64,000 nt of DNA. Source: JADGRF01 sp036382515. Lineage in GTDB: Bacteria; Myxococcota_A; Polyangia; Polyangiales; JAFGIB01. The notes under the pieces were generated by a model. It was given only the letters and a program-made list of their open reading frames with translations, ran no database searches and was not told the origin of the DNA. The stretch is from assembly GCA_036382515.1 (NCBI GenBank), contig DASVHQ010000135.1:1-64000 (forward strand). The letters are read 5' to 3'. The translations under genes were made by a program, and so were the position numbers. Below are positions 1-8,737 of the stretch, one piece after another (the first letter of the stretch is position 1; every line of letters begins with the position of its first letter).

Positions 1-967
1 GAACGAGATCGCCATTTGATTGCTCGTGTAGTTCTTCGCGAACTCGGCTTCGCGTTCCTGACGAGCTTTCTCGAACAGCCGCCCCGCGAGCATCTTCATC
101 GCGGTCGAGCGGTTCTTGTGCTGCGAGCGCTCGCTCTGGCACGCGACCACGATGCCAGTCGGGATGTGTGTGAGGCGAATGGCGGACTCGGTCTTGTTGA
201 TGTGCTGCCCGCCGGCACCGCCGGAACGATAGGTGTCGACCTTCAGGTCCTCGGGTTTGATCTCGACCTCGTCCGAAGCCTCGCCGAGGTCGGGCGTGAC
301 CAGCACCGCTGCGAAGCCCGTGTGACGCCGCGCGTTCGAGTCGAACGGGCTGATGCGAATCAAGCGGTGCACGCCGTTCTCTGCACGCAGGAAGCCGTAT
401 GCATACGGACCCGACACCGTGAACGCCACGTCCTTGACGCCTGCGTCGTCGCCGGGTTGGTGGTTGATAATCTCGGTCTTGAAACCCTTGCGCTCGCACC
501 AGCGCAGGTACATGCGCATCAGCATCTCGGCCCAGTCCTGCGCGTCGATGCCGCCGGCGCCGGGGCTGATGGACACGATGGCATCGGTGCGGTCCTGTGG
601 ACCGGAGAGCATGCGCGACAGCTCCAACTCGCGAACGCGCTTCTCGAGCGCGGGCAGCTGCGATGCCACGTCGGCGACGATCGATTGGTCACCCTCGGCC
701 GCGGCCATGTCGAGGAGCTCTCCGAGGTCACGCACTTCATTGCCGAGCTTGTCGTAGCCCGAGAGCGTCTGCTCCACGCCGGCTCGTTCGCTCAGCAGCT
801 TGCGCGCGCCGTCCGGGTCGTCCCAGAAGCCAGCGCGCTGCGTGCGATCGTTCAGGCTGTCCAGCTTGCGGCGCAAACCGTCGACGTCAAAGATACCTCC
901 CCAGCGTCACATGCCGCTGTGCGAGGTCTGAGAGGATCTGGCGAATCTCGGAAACGGATAGGTCCAT
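1..967 (-). CDS. prfB: Peptide chain release factor 2 (RF2), 3' end outside window
   Basis: RF2 recognises UGA and UAA stop codons and triggers peptide release on the ribosome. The minus-strand protein carries the peptidyl-tRNA hydrolysis motif GGAGGQH and the typical SPFDSNARRHTGFA region. The start ATG (965-967) opens a 26-codon reading frame that ends at an in-frame TGA (887-889). The long RF2 frame continues only after a +1 shift at CTT-TGA-C, so the product is encoded by 967..890 joined to 888..1. About 322 residues are visible of the roughly 365 usual for RF2, and the C-terminus lies beyond position 1. The frameshift is autoregulatory in the family: low RF2 slows termination at UGA and favours the shift. 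The identification is secure. Confidence 0.95.
886..901 (-). promoter_or_regulatory. Programmed +1 frameshift site of prfB
   Basis: Read on the minus strand the site is GGGAGGTATCTTTGAC: a Shine-Dalgarno-like purine run, a three-base spacer codon, the slippery codon CTT, the in-frame stop TGA, then C. This is nearly the same as the known bacterial prfB element, where UGA followed by C is a poor termination context and the upstream purine run pairs with 16S rRNA to push the ribosome forward by one base. The two reading frames join here without any other gap, which supports real recoding rather than a sequencing error. Confidence 0.93.
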
Positions 968-1053
968 GGCGAGCCGCGCCTCTGGTAGCGTGAGCGTCGC
1001 GCGCTGTCAATTGCGCAAGTTTTCTAGTGAGTTGCCGACCGGGCGCGTGCGCG

Positions 1054-2001
1054 TCAGGTGCTCAGCGCCAGCATCCGTTCGATGGGCAACTCGGCGGCGC
1101 GCCGCAGCGCTTCGGGCATCTCGAGGCGTGGCGACAGGTCGCGCAGGCATACGTAGAGCTTCTCGAGCGTGTTCAGTCGCATGTACGGGCACTCGTTGCA
1201 CGCACAGTTGCTCGTGGGTGGGGCAGCGATGAAGGTCTTGTGCGGCGCCTGCTTCTGCATCTGGTGCAGGATGCCGGACTCGGTGGCGACGATGAATTCC
1301 TGCTTAGGGCTCTCGATTGCATGTCGTAAGAGCGCGCTGGTCGAGCCGATGAAGTCGGCCATGGCCAAGAGGCCGGGCTCGCACTCCGGGTGAGCCAACA
1401 CAGTCGCATTCGGGTGGCGCTCGCGCAGCGCGACCAGCTTCTTCTCGCTGAAGGTCTCGTGCACCACGCACACGCCTTGCCACAGCAGCATGTCGCGCCC
1501 GGTCTTCTGGATCAGGTAGCGACCGAGGTTGCGGTCAGGCGCGAACAGGATCTGCTTGTCGGCAGGCACTGAGCGCACGATCTTCTCGGCGTTGGACGAG
1601 GTGCAGATCAGGTCGCTCGCGGCTTTCACCTCGGCCGAGCAATTGATGTAGCTGATGGTCACCGCGCCGGGGTAGCGCGCCTGCCAGGCACGGAAACGGT
1701 CGATCGGGCAGCCGTCGGCCAGCGAACACCCCGCGTCGAGGTCCGGCAGCACGACCGTCTTGGTCGGGTTCAGGATCTTCGCCGTCTCGGCCATGAAGTG
1801 CACGCCGCAGAACACGATCACATCCGCGTTGGTGCGTTTGGCGGCTTGCGCGAGCTGCAGCGAATCGCCGATCACGTCGGCGAGATCCTGCAGCTCGCCG
1901 TCCTGGTAGTAGTGGGCCAAGAGGACCGCATTGCGCTCCTTCTTGAGGCGCACGATCTCCGCTTCGAGGTCCAGCGACGGGTCGACGTAAGGCTGCTCCA
2001 T
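1054..2001 (-). CDS. nadA: Quinolinate synthase
   Basis: NadA condenses iminoaspartate with dihydroxyacetone phosphate to give quinolinate in de novo NAD synthesis. The protein shows the family signatures ERNAVLLAHYYQDGELQDL near the N-terminus, a Cys in GCSLADGCP, a second in HPECEP and a Cys-rich CACNECPYM segment near the C-terminus; these supply the three ligands of the [4Fe-4S] cluster. I chose the ATG at 1999-2001 (MEQPYVDP), giving 315 residues, because the 13 residues upstream (start at 2040) are not family-like. No nadB or nadC is next to it, so it appears to be a single gene or the end of a short transcript. Confidence 0.95.
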   Translation of the reverse strand: MEQPYVDPSLDLEAEIVRLKKERNAVLLAHYYQDGELQDLADVIGDSLQLAQAAKRTNADVIVFCGVHFMAETAKILNPTKTVVLPDLDAGCSLADGCPIDRFRAWQARYPGAVTISYINCSAEVKAASDLICTSSNAEKIVRSVPADKQILFAPDRNLGRYLIQKTGRDMLLWQGVCVVHETFSEKKLVALRERHPNATVLAHPECEPGLLAMADFIGSTSALLRHAIESPKQEFIVATESGILHQMQKQAPHKTFIAAPPTSNCACNECPYMRLNTLEKLYVCLRDLSPRLEMPEALRRAAELPIERMLALST

Positions 2002-2060
2002 GGGGACACGGAACTTAGGGCCGTGCGCGCCGGCTCGCAATCGTTTCCGCAGCCGTCGGC

Positions 2061-2459
2061 TCAGCGATCGCGCGAGCCCATCAGCTTGCCGTAAAGGACC
2101 GGGCCCAAGTTGTCGATCATCAGCCGCTCGACGGCGCCCTCGACGCGCTGGCGTTCAGCTTCGGTCGCGAAGACGAAGCCGATGCCCATGCCGGCCTCCT
2201 GCTCGGGTGTGGCCTGCTCGGGCGTGATGATCCACTGCACCTTGCCCTGCAGCACCAGAGGCTCGCCCAGCGTTGGGATGCCCAGCTTGAAGACGAAGTC
2301 CGTGCCGATGTCCAGCGGGCGGTCGGTCCGGATGAAGGTGCCCCCGCGGCTGATGTTCTTCGTGTAGTCGGCAAAGAACGAATTCAGCCGCTTGTATTCG
2401 ACCTTGAGCTCGATGGGAGCTCGCAGGCCGCTTGAACGGCGATCGTCGCGACCTGACAC
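2061..2459 (-). CDS. PilZ-like domain protein (myxobacterial paralogue type)
   Basis: The protein is a single small PilZ-like domain. The core segment PIELKVEYKRLNSFFADYTK followed by NISRGGTFIRT matches the paralogous PilZ-type domain that is abundant in Myxococcus. The (D/N)xSxxG motif is present as NISRGG, while the Arg motif before it (DRRSSGLR) does not show clean RxxxR spacing, so c-di-GMP binding is uncertain. I chose the GTG at 2457-2459, which puts a short charged leader before the domain (132 residues). An ATG at 2636 would add about 59 Arg-rich residues that look non-coding. A cytoplasmic regulatory or motility-linked role is an inference from the family. Confidence 0.72.
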   Translation of the reverse strand: MSGRDDRRSSGLRAPIELKVEYKRLNSFFADYTKNISRGGTFIRTDRPLDIGTDFVFKLGIPTLGEPLVLQGKVQWIITPEQATPEQEAGMGIGFVFATEAERQRVEGAVERLMIDNLGPVLYGKLMGSRDR

Positions 2460-2848
2460 AAGATCACGATAGGGCCTGGCAGCGATGGGGTCAAAGGCGT
2501 TTTCGGAGACGTGCGCGTGCCGCGCGCGCTTGCAGCGGGTCGAGCGGTGCAGGCCGAAGCGAGACAAATTTGCACGTCGCGGGCGGATTGGCTGCCGCAG
2601 ATTCGCCCGCGTGGAGCCCCTCTTGCGCAGCCGCAACCCGTGACCTGCACAGACTGCGCAAATCTGCGTACAGGTAGCGCCACAGCCTGCACCTACATGC
2701 TGCCATCTGGTCGCATGAGTGGAATCTTCCCCGATTCGAGTCTGGCACGCTGTGTGCTGACGTCACCAACCGAGGCCAGTGCGGCGCATCGCACCGGGGG
2801 ACAGGGCGACAGGCGCCGCACGGACGTTGGCCTCGGAGGGCATCACGT

Positions 2849-4003
2849 ATGAACCAGGTTGCTCAGCAAGACGGGACAGCGATGGACGGGCAGGCGCACG
2901 GTCGTGGCGACCAGAGCGGCAGCTTTCGCATCCATGGCCCAATGACCCAGGCGGTGCTTCCGCCTGCGTCCGCCGCAGCAAGCCAGGCGTTCTCGCTCGA
3001 TGAGATCCAGCCGGTCGAGGAGCTCGACCTGCAGGCCGAGCCGTCGAGTTCGCCCAGTCAGCCGCCGCCGGTTCCGGCCGCCGCGCTGTCGGTACGCAGC
3101 GGTCTTTTGCCCCGACCGCTGGCCGGCACCGATGAGCCCGTGCAGGTGCACAGCGCTTTGCTCGCGTACTACGGCGAGCTGCGTGCGCCCGAGCGCGTGG
3201 ACTTGCGCATCGATGACCTCAGCTTCGATCCCGAGAACCCGTATGCGCGCTCGTCGTTGCTGCCGCCGCCGCGCAAACCGTTTCCGGTGCTGAAGTCGCT
3301 GGCGTTCGTGGCCGCAGGCGCAGTCATCGGTGCTGTTGCGTACGGCGTGGCGTTGCAGCACGTGCAAGCGCGCGCGGTTCGCACCGTGGCGGGCGCTGCG
3401 CCACAAGCCCTGGTCGCGCAGGCCGCGGCGAGTTCGGCCGAGCACCCGCTCCAGCCTGCGCCGGCAGCTGGCGTAGCCACGACGCCGTCGCCCATCACCA
3501 CGACGGCTGCGCCGGTTCCGGCGGCGCCCGCGAAGGCCGAAGCGCCAATCGCCGCCACGCCCGTGAGCGTCGCACGAGCGAAGCGTGTCGTCGCCGCCCC
3601 GTCCGAGACGCCGGCAGTCGCCGCGCAGCCAGAGCCGGCAGCGCCCGCTGTCGCGCCGGTGCCAGCTGCTGTGGTGGCCTCGGAGACGGCTGCGCCTGCG
3701 GACAGCGCGGCCGTTGCTGCCGCGGAGCCCGCGGAGGTCTTGCCTGTGGCTCCGACGCGCGACGAGATCAAAGCCGGCTTCGATGGCGTGCGGGGAGAGA
3801 TCGAGGCGTGCGCGGCAGGCGGTCACGGCACCACGGTCGCGAAGGTCAGCATTTCGGGTGCGGGGCGCGTGAGCTACGCAACCATCGAAGGTGCGTTTCA
3901 GGGAACGCCCCAGGGCTCGTGCATGGCCCGCGTGTTGCGGAGCGCGAGCTTCCCGCGCTTCTCGCAGCTGTCACTCAAGGTCAGCTACCCGATGGGCCTC
4001 TAG
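2849..4003 (+). CDS. Single-pass membrane protein with Pro/Ala linker and TonB/AgmX-like C-terminal domain
   Basis: The 384-residue protein has a polar cytoplasmic N-terminus (about 1-145), one membrane segment (about residues 150-170, SLAFVAAGAVIGAVAYGVAL), a long Ala/Pro/Thr-rich periplasmic linker, and a compact C-terminal domain (about 300-384) with a pair of Cys residues (EACAAGG and GSCMARV). This layout matches the TonB/AgmX-type periplasmic domains common in myxobacteria, which transmit force or connect the inner and outer membranes. The start ATG follows a GGAGGG ribosome site at a plausible distance. No partner ExbB/ExbD genes lie nearby, so the specific role is unknown. Confidence 0.6.
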   Translation: MNQVAQQDGTAMDGQAHGRGDQSGSFRIHGPMTQAVLPPASAAASQAFSLDEIQPVEELDLQAEPSSSPSQPPPVPAAALSVRSGLLPRPLAGTDEPVQVHSALLAYYGELRAPERVDLRIDDLSFDPENPYARSSLLPPPRKPFPVLKSLAFVAAGAVIGAVAYGVALQHVQARAVRTVAGAAPQALVAQAAASSAEHPLQPAPAAGVATTPSPITTTAAPVPAAPAKAEAPIAATPVSVARAKRVVAAPSETPAVAAQPEPAAPAVAPVPAAVVASETAAPADSAAVAAAEPAEVLPVAPTRDEIKAGFDGVRGEIEACAAGGHGTTVAKVSISGAGRVSYATIEGAFQGTPQGSCMARVLRSASFPRFSQLSLKVSYPMGL

Positions 4004-4013
4004 ATTCTTCCTC

Positions 4014-4035
4014 CAGCGTGCATGGACGCACGCTG
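4014..4035 (+). terminator. Perfect hairpin after the TonB/AgmX-like gene
   Basis: CAGCGTGC and GCACGCTG form an 8-bp perfect stem around a six-base loop about 10 bases after the stop codon. There is no U-tract, so it could be a mRNA 3' end stabiliser or an imperfect terminator. A second perfect stem, CGTCACG-CAAT-CGTGACG, lies at 4077-4094. Confidence 0.4.
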
Positions 4036-4125
4036 CGTCGGGATGCAGGTTCCGGCGCGCCATGCGGGCTTGTCACCGTCACGCAATCGTGACGCGAACG
4101 CGCGCGTTTCGAGCAGTTATGCGGC

Positions 4126-4154
4126 TTGACCCGACGCGTCGGTCGACCTAGTCT
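4126..4154 (+). promoter_or_regulatory. Sigma-70-type promoter with palindromic spacer
   Basis: TTGACC (4126-4131) and TAGTCT (4149-4154) are separated by exactly 17 bases, and the S1-domain gene starts 38 bases downstream. The spacer start overlaps a perfect 12-base palindrome, CCGACGCGTCGG (4131-4142), which could be an operator. Confidence 0.6.
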
Positions 4155-4192
4155 GCCGCACCCTCCGGCGCCGCGGGCGCATGATTCGTGCC

Positions 4193-6436
4193 ATGTCAGA
4201 CATCTCCGAGCGAACCGAGTCCGAAGCGACCTCCCAGTCCTCCCAACCGGCTGCTGCGGAGGGGACCGCACCTAGCCCAGCCGCGGCGCAGGCCGTGGCC
4301 GAGGTGTCACACGATGCCGTGCACGATGGCGCGCCCGAGGCCCCAGCATCGAGCAACGAGTCGTCACACTCGGCTGACACCACGGCGGACGAGCATGACG
4401 ACGACACTGCTGGCGGCAGCGACGGCGAGGAAGGCGACGCGAGCGGTGACGCCAGCAGTGACGCCAGCAGTGACGCCGGCAGTGAGGCTGGCGCGAATGC
4501 CACGCCGGGCAAGCGCAAGCGCCGCCGTCGCAAGAAGCGTAAGGACGGCAGCAGCGCCGACGACGTATCGGCTGCGGGCGAAGGCTCCGAGGCAGGACAT
4601 CAAGCGCAGAGCAAGAAGAAGGAGTCGCACGCTCCCTTCGCTCACCTCTTCGGAGGCGCACACGGCGCCAAGCGGCATGCTTTTGCCGTTGGCGAAGTCG
4701 TCGCCGGCCGAGTTCAGCGTGTCGAGCATGGCGTCATCGTCGTGGACCTCTTCGGCAAGGCGACGGCCATCGTCGACGAGTACGAGCCCCGCGACGTCCC
4801 ACTCTTGCCCGAGGTGAGCGCGGCCAAGGCCGAAGCGGCCGCTGCTGCTGCTGCTGCCGAGGGCCGTGAGCCAGCGAAGCTCGACGCCGCGCCCGAAGCG
4901 GCGCAGGCCGAGACTGCCGCTGTTGGCGGCGCCACGGACGCGGCTCACGAAGCGGCGCCCGTCGCAGTCGAGGCGGCAGAGCCCGTTGCGCAAACGCCCG
5001 AGGCGGAGGCCACCACGCACGTGGGCGAAACCACAGCGGTGGACCTCGCTGCGCATGGCGACGACCTCGACGACAGCGACGACGACAGCGAGCCCGGCCA
5101 CCCGCCTGAGCCGCAGCGCGAGCGTCCCGAGCCGCCGAAGCTCGGGCAAGTCTGGAAGGGCCGGGTGGGCGCCGTTTCGGAGAGCGGCCACATCGCGCTG
5201 ATCAATCGCATCATCGAGGCGCCGGCCGTTCGGCAGGTGCTCGAGCAGCGGCGTGCCGAGCACAAGCGCGTGGAAGGCGTCGTTTATGGCTTCAACCGCG
5301 GCGGCTTCGATGTCCTCGTGGAAGGCTTGCGAGCGTTCTGTCCGGCCAGCGCGATGTCGCTCGACGAGATCCGCGATCCGCTCGAGTACGTGGGCAAGAA
5401 GCTTGAGTTCCTGCTGCCAGCGTCCAAGGCGGGCAGCAAGGACATCATCGTCAGCCGTCGCTCGATCCTCGAGCGCTTGTTGCGGCGCCAGACCAAGGAA
5501 TTCCTGCGCACGATCACGCCCGGCCAGCGCTTCAAGGGGCGCGTGACCGCGGTTCGCGAGTTCGGCGTGTTCGTCGACATCGGTGGCGTCGAGGGGCTCG
5601 TGCACCAGAGCGAGCTGTCCTACGCGTTCGGCGTGAAGCCGAACAGCGTGGCGCAGGTCGGCGATGAGCTCGAGGTGCAGGTTCTCAAAGTGGGCGGCGA
5701 GCCCAGGCGCGAGAAAGACTCGGGTAAGCGTGATCGTCTCACGCGCGTCAGTCTGTCCGTGAAGGCGTGCCTGCCCGATCCGTGGCAGTCGCACGCCGAC
5801 GCGCTGGCCGAGGGCAGCGTGCACAAGGGCAAGGTCGTGCGCGCGACCGAGTTCGGCGCGTTCATCGCGCTGGTGGACTCCATCGAAGGTCTCTTGCACA
5901 TCACGGAGCTCGGTCGCGATCTCAAGCACGCCGACCAGGCGGTGCGCGAGGGCGACGAGATCTACGTGGCCATCGAGCGGGTCGACCGCCGCGCACGGCG
6001 TATCTCGCTGTCGAAGCTGTCGGCGGCCGAGGTCAAAGAGTTCGAGGCGGGCAATCTTGCCGTCGACGATGGCGCCGCGCGTAACCTGCGCCAGGGTCAG
6101 AACGTCAAGCTCAAGGTCGAGCGCATCGAGCCGCGTTGCGTGTTTGCACACGTCGCGGGCACCGTGGGTCGCCGAGGCCGCGCGTTCATCCCGAACAGCG
6201 AGACCGGGACCGACCGCGGCACCGACTTGCGCAAGAAGTTCCCGCCAGGTAGCGAGCTCGAGGCCAAGATCATCGGCATCGACCGCGACGGCTCGCTCAA
6301 GTGCTCGATCAAGGCCATGGAGATCGACGAGGAGCGCAAGGCGGTCAAAGACTACCGCCGCGAGGCTGCCAAGCAGGGGTTCGGCACCTTCGGGGACTTG
6401 CTGCGCGCCAAGCTCGGCGAGGCGTCGCAGAAATAG
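4193..6436 (+). CDS. Multi-S1-domain RNA-binding protein
   Basis: This 747-residue protein has an acidic, low-complexity N-terminus (about 1-110, including three tandem copies of a 12-base unit encoding Ser/Asp/Ala), then a basic patch KRKRRRRKKRK. OB/S1-like segments follow at about residues 165-200, 317-425, 445-515, 542-612 and 634-710. The two best S1 repeats read GRVTAVREFGVFVDIGGVEG and GKVVRATEFGAFIALVDSIE. It resembles ribosomal protein S1 in domain type but not in order or N-terminus, so it is more likely an accessory RNA-binding or translation factor than S1 itself. The ATG at 4193 is preferred over one at 4181; the two are in frame. It sits between a strong promoter and tRNA-Val. 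Confidence 0.8.
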   Translation: MSDISERTESEATSQSSQPAAAEGTAPSPAAAQAVAEVSHDAVHDGAPEAPASSNESSHSADTTADEHDDDTAGGSDGEEGDASGDASSDASSDAGSEAGANATPGKRKRRRRKKRKDGSSADDVSAAGEGSEAGHQAQSKKKESHAPFAHLFGGAHGAKRHAFAVGEVVAGRVQRVEHGVIVVDLFGKATAIVDEYEPRDVPLLPEVSAAKAEAAAAAAAAEGREPAKLDAAPEAAQAETAAVGGATDAAHEAAPVAVEAAEPVAQTPEAEATTHVGETTAVDLAAHGDDLDDSDDDSEPGHPPEPQRERPEPPKLGQVWKGRVGAVSESGHIALINRIIEAPAVRQVLEQRRAEHKRVEGVVYGFNRGGFDVLVEGLRAFCPASAMSLDEIRDPLEYVGKKLEFLLPASKAGSKDIIVSRRSILERLLRRQTKEFLRTITPGQRFKGRVTAVREFGVFVDIGGVEGLVHQSELSYAFGVKPNSVAQVGDELEVQVLKVGGEPRREKDSGKRDRLTRVSLSVKACLPDPWQSHADALAEGSVHKGKVVRATEFGAFIALVDSIEGLLHITELGRDLKHADQAVREGDEIYVAIERVDRRARRISLSKLSAAEVKEFEAGNLAVDDGAARNLRQGQNVKLKVERIEPRCVFAHVAGTVGRRGRAFIPNSETGTDRGTDLRKKFPPGSELEAKIIGIDRDGSLKCSIKAMEIDEERKAVKDYRREAAKQGFGTFGDLLRAKLGEASQK
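4448..4483 (+). repeat. Three tandem 12-bp in-frame units in the S1-domain gene
   Basis: The unit GACGCCAGCAGT occurs twice and once more with a single A-to-G change. It encodes Asp-Ala-Ser-Ser blocks in the acidic N-terminal tail. Copy number could vary without changing frame. Confidence 0.85.
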
Positions 6437-6478
6437 CACGACGTTGCCAGCAAGCTGGCCGGCGGCTTGCGTTCTACG

Positions 6479-6507
6479 TTGCGGTGGCGCGCGCTCGCTG
6501 CTAAAAC
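6479..6507 (+). promoter_or_regulatory. Promoter of tRNA-Val
   Basis: TTGCGG (6479-6484) and TAAAAC (6502-6507) have 17-base spacing. The expected transcription start falls a few bases before the tRNA 5' end at 6519. Confidence 0.6.
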
Positions 6508-6518
6508 GCGGCGGCGTT

Positions 6519-6590
6519 GGGCGATTAACTCAGAGGTAGAGTGCCTTCTTCACACGGAGGAAGTCGCTGGTTCAATTCCAGCATCGCCCA
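6519..6590 (+). tRNA. tRNA-Val (anticodon CAC)
   Basis: The 72-base gene folds into a complete cloverleaf: acceptor GGGCGAT with ATCGCCC, D stem ACTC with GAGT around a GG-containing loop, anticodon stem CCTTC with GGAGG (one T-G pair) around loop TTCACAC, and T arm GCTGG-TTCAATT-CCAGC. Anticodon CAC at loop positions 34-36 reads GUG valine codons. The discriminator base is A, and CCA is not encoded (CTG follows), so CCA addition is needed after transcription. The gene stands alone between the S1-domain gene and an enoyl-CoA hydratase, with its own promoter and terminator. Confidence 0.96.
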
Positions 6591-6598
6591 CTGAAAAC

Positions 6599-6641
6599 CA
6601 TCGAGCCCTCTCGGTATACCGAGTGGGCTCGATGCGTTTTT
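6599..6641 (+). terminator. Long perfect hairpin terminator after tRNA-Val
   Basis: CATCGAGCCC and GGGCTCGATG enclose a 14-base perfect palindrome CTCGGTATACCGAG, with only a T/T mismatch on each side of it, followed by CGTTTTT. This is an unusually long intrinsic terminator stem (about 17 bp). Confidence 0.88.
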
Positions 6642-6667
6642 GCGACCCCCGAACCACTGGTGAGCCC

Positions 6668-7453
6668 ATGACAGAAACAGCGCTTGTCCAACTGACGCAC
6701 GACGGACCGATCAGCACGCTGACGATTCAGCGGCCGGATGCGTTGAACTCGCTCAACCGCGCGACTCTGCTCGCGATGCGCGATGCCATCGGCGAGTTGC
6801 CCGAGCGCGCGGGCGTGGGCTGCTTGATCGTCACGGGTGCTGGCGACCGAGCGTTCGTGGCGGGTGCGGACATCGCCGAGATGAGCACGCTGTCGCGTGG
6901 CGACGCGCACAGCTTTGCGGAGCTGGGGCAAGCCACGTTCGCAGCGCTCGAAGCCTTGCCGGTCCCGGTGATCGCCGCGGTGAACGGCTTTGCGCTGGGC
7001 GGCGGTTGCGAGCTCGCGCTGGCGTGTGACTTCATCTACGCCTCGTCCAAAGCGAAGTTCGGGCAGCCCGAGGTCAAGCTCGGCATCTTGCCGGGATTTG
7101 GTGGTACGCAGCGTCTGTCACGGCGCGTGGGCCTGGGGATGGCGCGCGAGCTCATCTACACGGGCAAGCTGATTGGCTCCGAAGAGGCGTTGCGCATCGG
7201 GTTGGTGAACGCGGTGGTTCCGCACGCCGAGCTGATGACGCGTGTGCTCGAGCTGGCCAAGTCGATCTTGCCGGTCGGGCCGCGCGCGGTAGCGGCTGCG
7301 AAGCGCGTGATGAGCGCGGGCGCGGACCTGCCGCTGACGGCGGCGATCGCGCTGGAGGCCGACGAGTTCGGTCGCTGTTTCGAGACCTCCGAGCAGCGAG
7401 AAGGCATGCAGGCCTTTCTGGCGAAGCGCAGCGCGAAGTTCGACGGGCGCTGA
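6668..7453 (+). CDS. Enoyl-CoA hydratase/isomerase (crotonase fold)
   Basis: The 261-residue protein hydrates trans-2-enoyl-CoA in fatty acid oxidation or a related acyl-CoA pathway. Both catalytic glutamates of true hydratases are in place: one in FALGGGCELALACDF and one in GQPEVKLGILPGFGGTQRL. The oxyanion-hole segment AFVAGADIAEM is also typical. The ATG at 6668 was chosen; the frame extends upstream through the tRNA, where coding is impossible. No other beta-oxidation gene is adjacent, so the exact substrate cannot be assigned. It converges on exonuclease III with a 26-base gap. Confidence 0.9.
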   Translation: MTETALVQLTHDGPISTLTIQRPDALNSLNRATLLAMRDAIGELPERAGVGCLIVTGAGDRAFVAGADIAEMSTLSRGDAHSFAELGQATFAALEALPVPVIAAVNGFALGGGCELALACDFIYASSKAKFGQPEVKLGILPGFGGTQRLSRRVGLGMARELIYTGKLIGSEEALRIGLVNAVVPHAELMTRVLELAKSILPVGPRAVAAAKRVMSAGADLPLTAAIALEADEFGRCFETSEQREGMQAFLAKRSAKFDGR

Positions 7454-7479
7454 CGCTGGGCGCGGCGCTCGAGCGTCGC

Positions 7480-8250
7480 TCAAAGCGAGAAGCTGGCGAT
7501 CACCGGCGCGTGGTCGGAGGGGCTCTTGCCCTTGCGCTGTTCGCGGTCGACGCTGGCGTTGCTCGCGACGCTCGCGAGCGGCGCTGTCGCCAGGACGTGG
7601 TCGATGCGCAGCCCGTTGTTCTTCTGGAAGCCGAGCATCCGGTAGTCCCACCACGAGTAGATGCCGCCTTCAGGATGGGCTTGACGCATCACATCCACGA
7701 GGCCCCAGCTGGTGAGCTTCTGGAACGCGGCTCGTGCGGGCGCAGCGCACAGCACGCTGTCCTTCCATTCCTCTGGGCGCGCCACGTCGCGGTCGTCCGG
7801 TGCGATGTTGATGTCGCCGCAGAGCACGAGCCGTTCGGTCGGCGTGTGGTGTCGCGCGAGGTACGCGTGCAGGCGCTCCAGCCACGCCAGCTTGTACGTC
7901 CACTTGTCGCTGCCGACCTCGCTGCCGTTGGGCACGTACGCCGACAGGACTCGTACCCCGCCGATGTTCGCAGCGATCAGGCGCGCCTGCGCGTCGTCCA
8001 CGCCGTCGTCGAGGCCGATGCGCACGTCCGTGGCGGCAGTGCGGCTGAGAATCGCCACGCCGTTGTAGGTCTTCTGACCATGGAGCACGGCTTCGTAGCC
8101 CGCGGCGCGCACGTCTTCGAGCGGGAAGCCAGCGGCCTCGGTCTTGAGCTCTTGCAGGCACAGCACGTCGGGCGAGTGTTGGGCGAGCCAGGCGAGCAGC
8201 CGGTCTTTGCGGGCCTTGACCGAGTTGACGTTCCAGGTGGCAATCTTCAT
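7480..8250 (-). CDS. xthA: Exodeoxyribonuclease III / AP endonuclease
   Basis: The enzyme cleaves DNA at abasic sites and removes 3' blocking groups during base excision repair. The 256-residue protein has the EEP-nuclease signatures: MKIATWNVNSVKARKDRL at the start, CLQELKTE with the metal-binding Glu, GDINIAPDDRDV with Asp and Asn, and a C-terminal SDHAPVIASF His-Asp motif. The ATG at 8248-8250 opens exactly at the family N-terminus, and the upstream extension to 8385 is not family-like. It is divergent from ridA, with less than 100 bases between their starts. Confidence 0.93.
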   Translation of the reverse strand: MKIATWNVNSVKARKDRLLAWLAQHSPDVLCLQELKTEAAGFPLEDVRAAGYEAVLHGQKTYNGVAILSRTAATDVRIGLDDGVDDAQARLIAANIGGVRVLSAYVPNGSEVGSDKWTYKLAWLERLHAYLARHHTPTERLVLCGDINIAPDDRDVARPEEWKDSVLCAAPARAAFQKLTSWGLVDVMRQAHPEGGIYSWWDYRMLGFQKNNGLRIDHVLATAPLASVASNASVDREQRKGKSPSDHAPVIASFSL

Positions 8251-8347
8251 CGTGGGATGCCCGTGCGGCGGGTAGGGTGTCGTTTGTAGCGCGAGCTGCG
8301 GGCGCCGCAAAGTCCGCGTTTCGATCAGCCTCCAAGGAGAAGACAGC

Positions 8348-8734
8348 ATGCACAAGGACGCGATCAGCAGTGACAAAGCCCCCAAGGCCGTCGGTGCCTA
8401 CAGCCAGGCCGTGCGTGCGGGCGGCTTCGTCTTTCTATCGGGGCAGATTCCGCTCGATCCCGTGACCGGGGCGATCATCGAGGGCGATGTGGCTGCACAG
8501 GCGCGCCGCGTGCTCGACAACCTCGCCGCCGTCTTGGCGGCCGCTGGCTGCAGCTTTGACGACGTGGTCAAGTCGACGATCTACCTCACCGATATGGCGG
8601 ACTTTGCGGTGGTGAACGAGATCTATGCCAGTTACTTCACGAGCGCGGTCAAGCCTGCGCGCGCGACCGTGGCCGTTGCGGGCTTGCCGCGTGCTGCCAA
8701 GGTCGAGATCGACATGATTGCGTACGCGCCCTGA
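8348..8734 (+). CDS. ridA: RidA family reactive enamine/imine deaminase
   Basis: RidA hydrolyses reactive 2-aminoacrylate-type enamines/imines released by PLP enzymes, protecting other enzymes from damage. The 128-residue length is standard. The family signatures are present: the Tyr in VGAYSQAV, the active-site Arg in KPARATVAVAGLP, and the Glu in KVEIDMIAYAP. An AAGGAG ribosome site lies just upstream of the ATG. It ends 3 bases before the end of purA on the opposite strand, a tight convergent pair. Confidence 0.93.
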   Translation: MHKDAISSDKAPKAVGAYSQAVRAGGFVFLSGQIPLDPVTGAIIEGDVAAQARRVLDNLAAVLAAAGCSFDDVVKSTIYLTDMADFAVVNEIYASYFTSAVKPARATVAVAGLPRAAKVEIDMIAYAP

Positions 8735-8737
8735 GGC

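Noticed and set aside
4364..6439. A 691-residue minus-strand frame opposite the S1-domain gene
   Set aside because: It mirrors the S1 gene, has no recognisable domains, and its composition is that of an antisense frame in high-G+C DNA.
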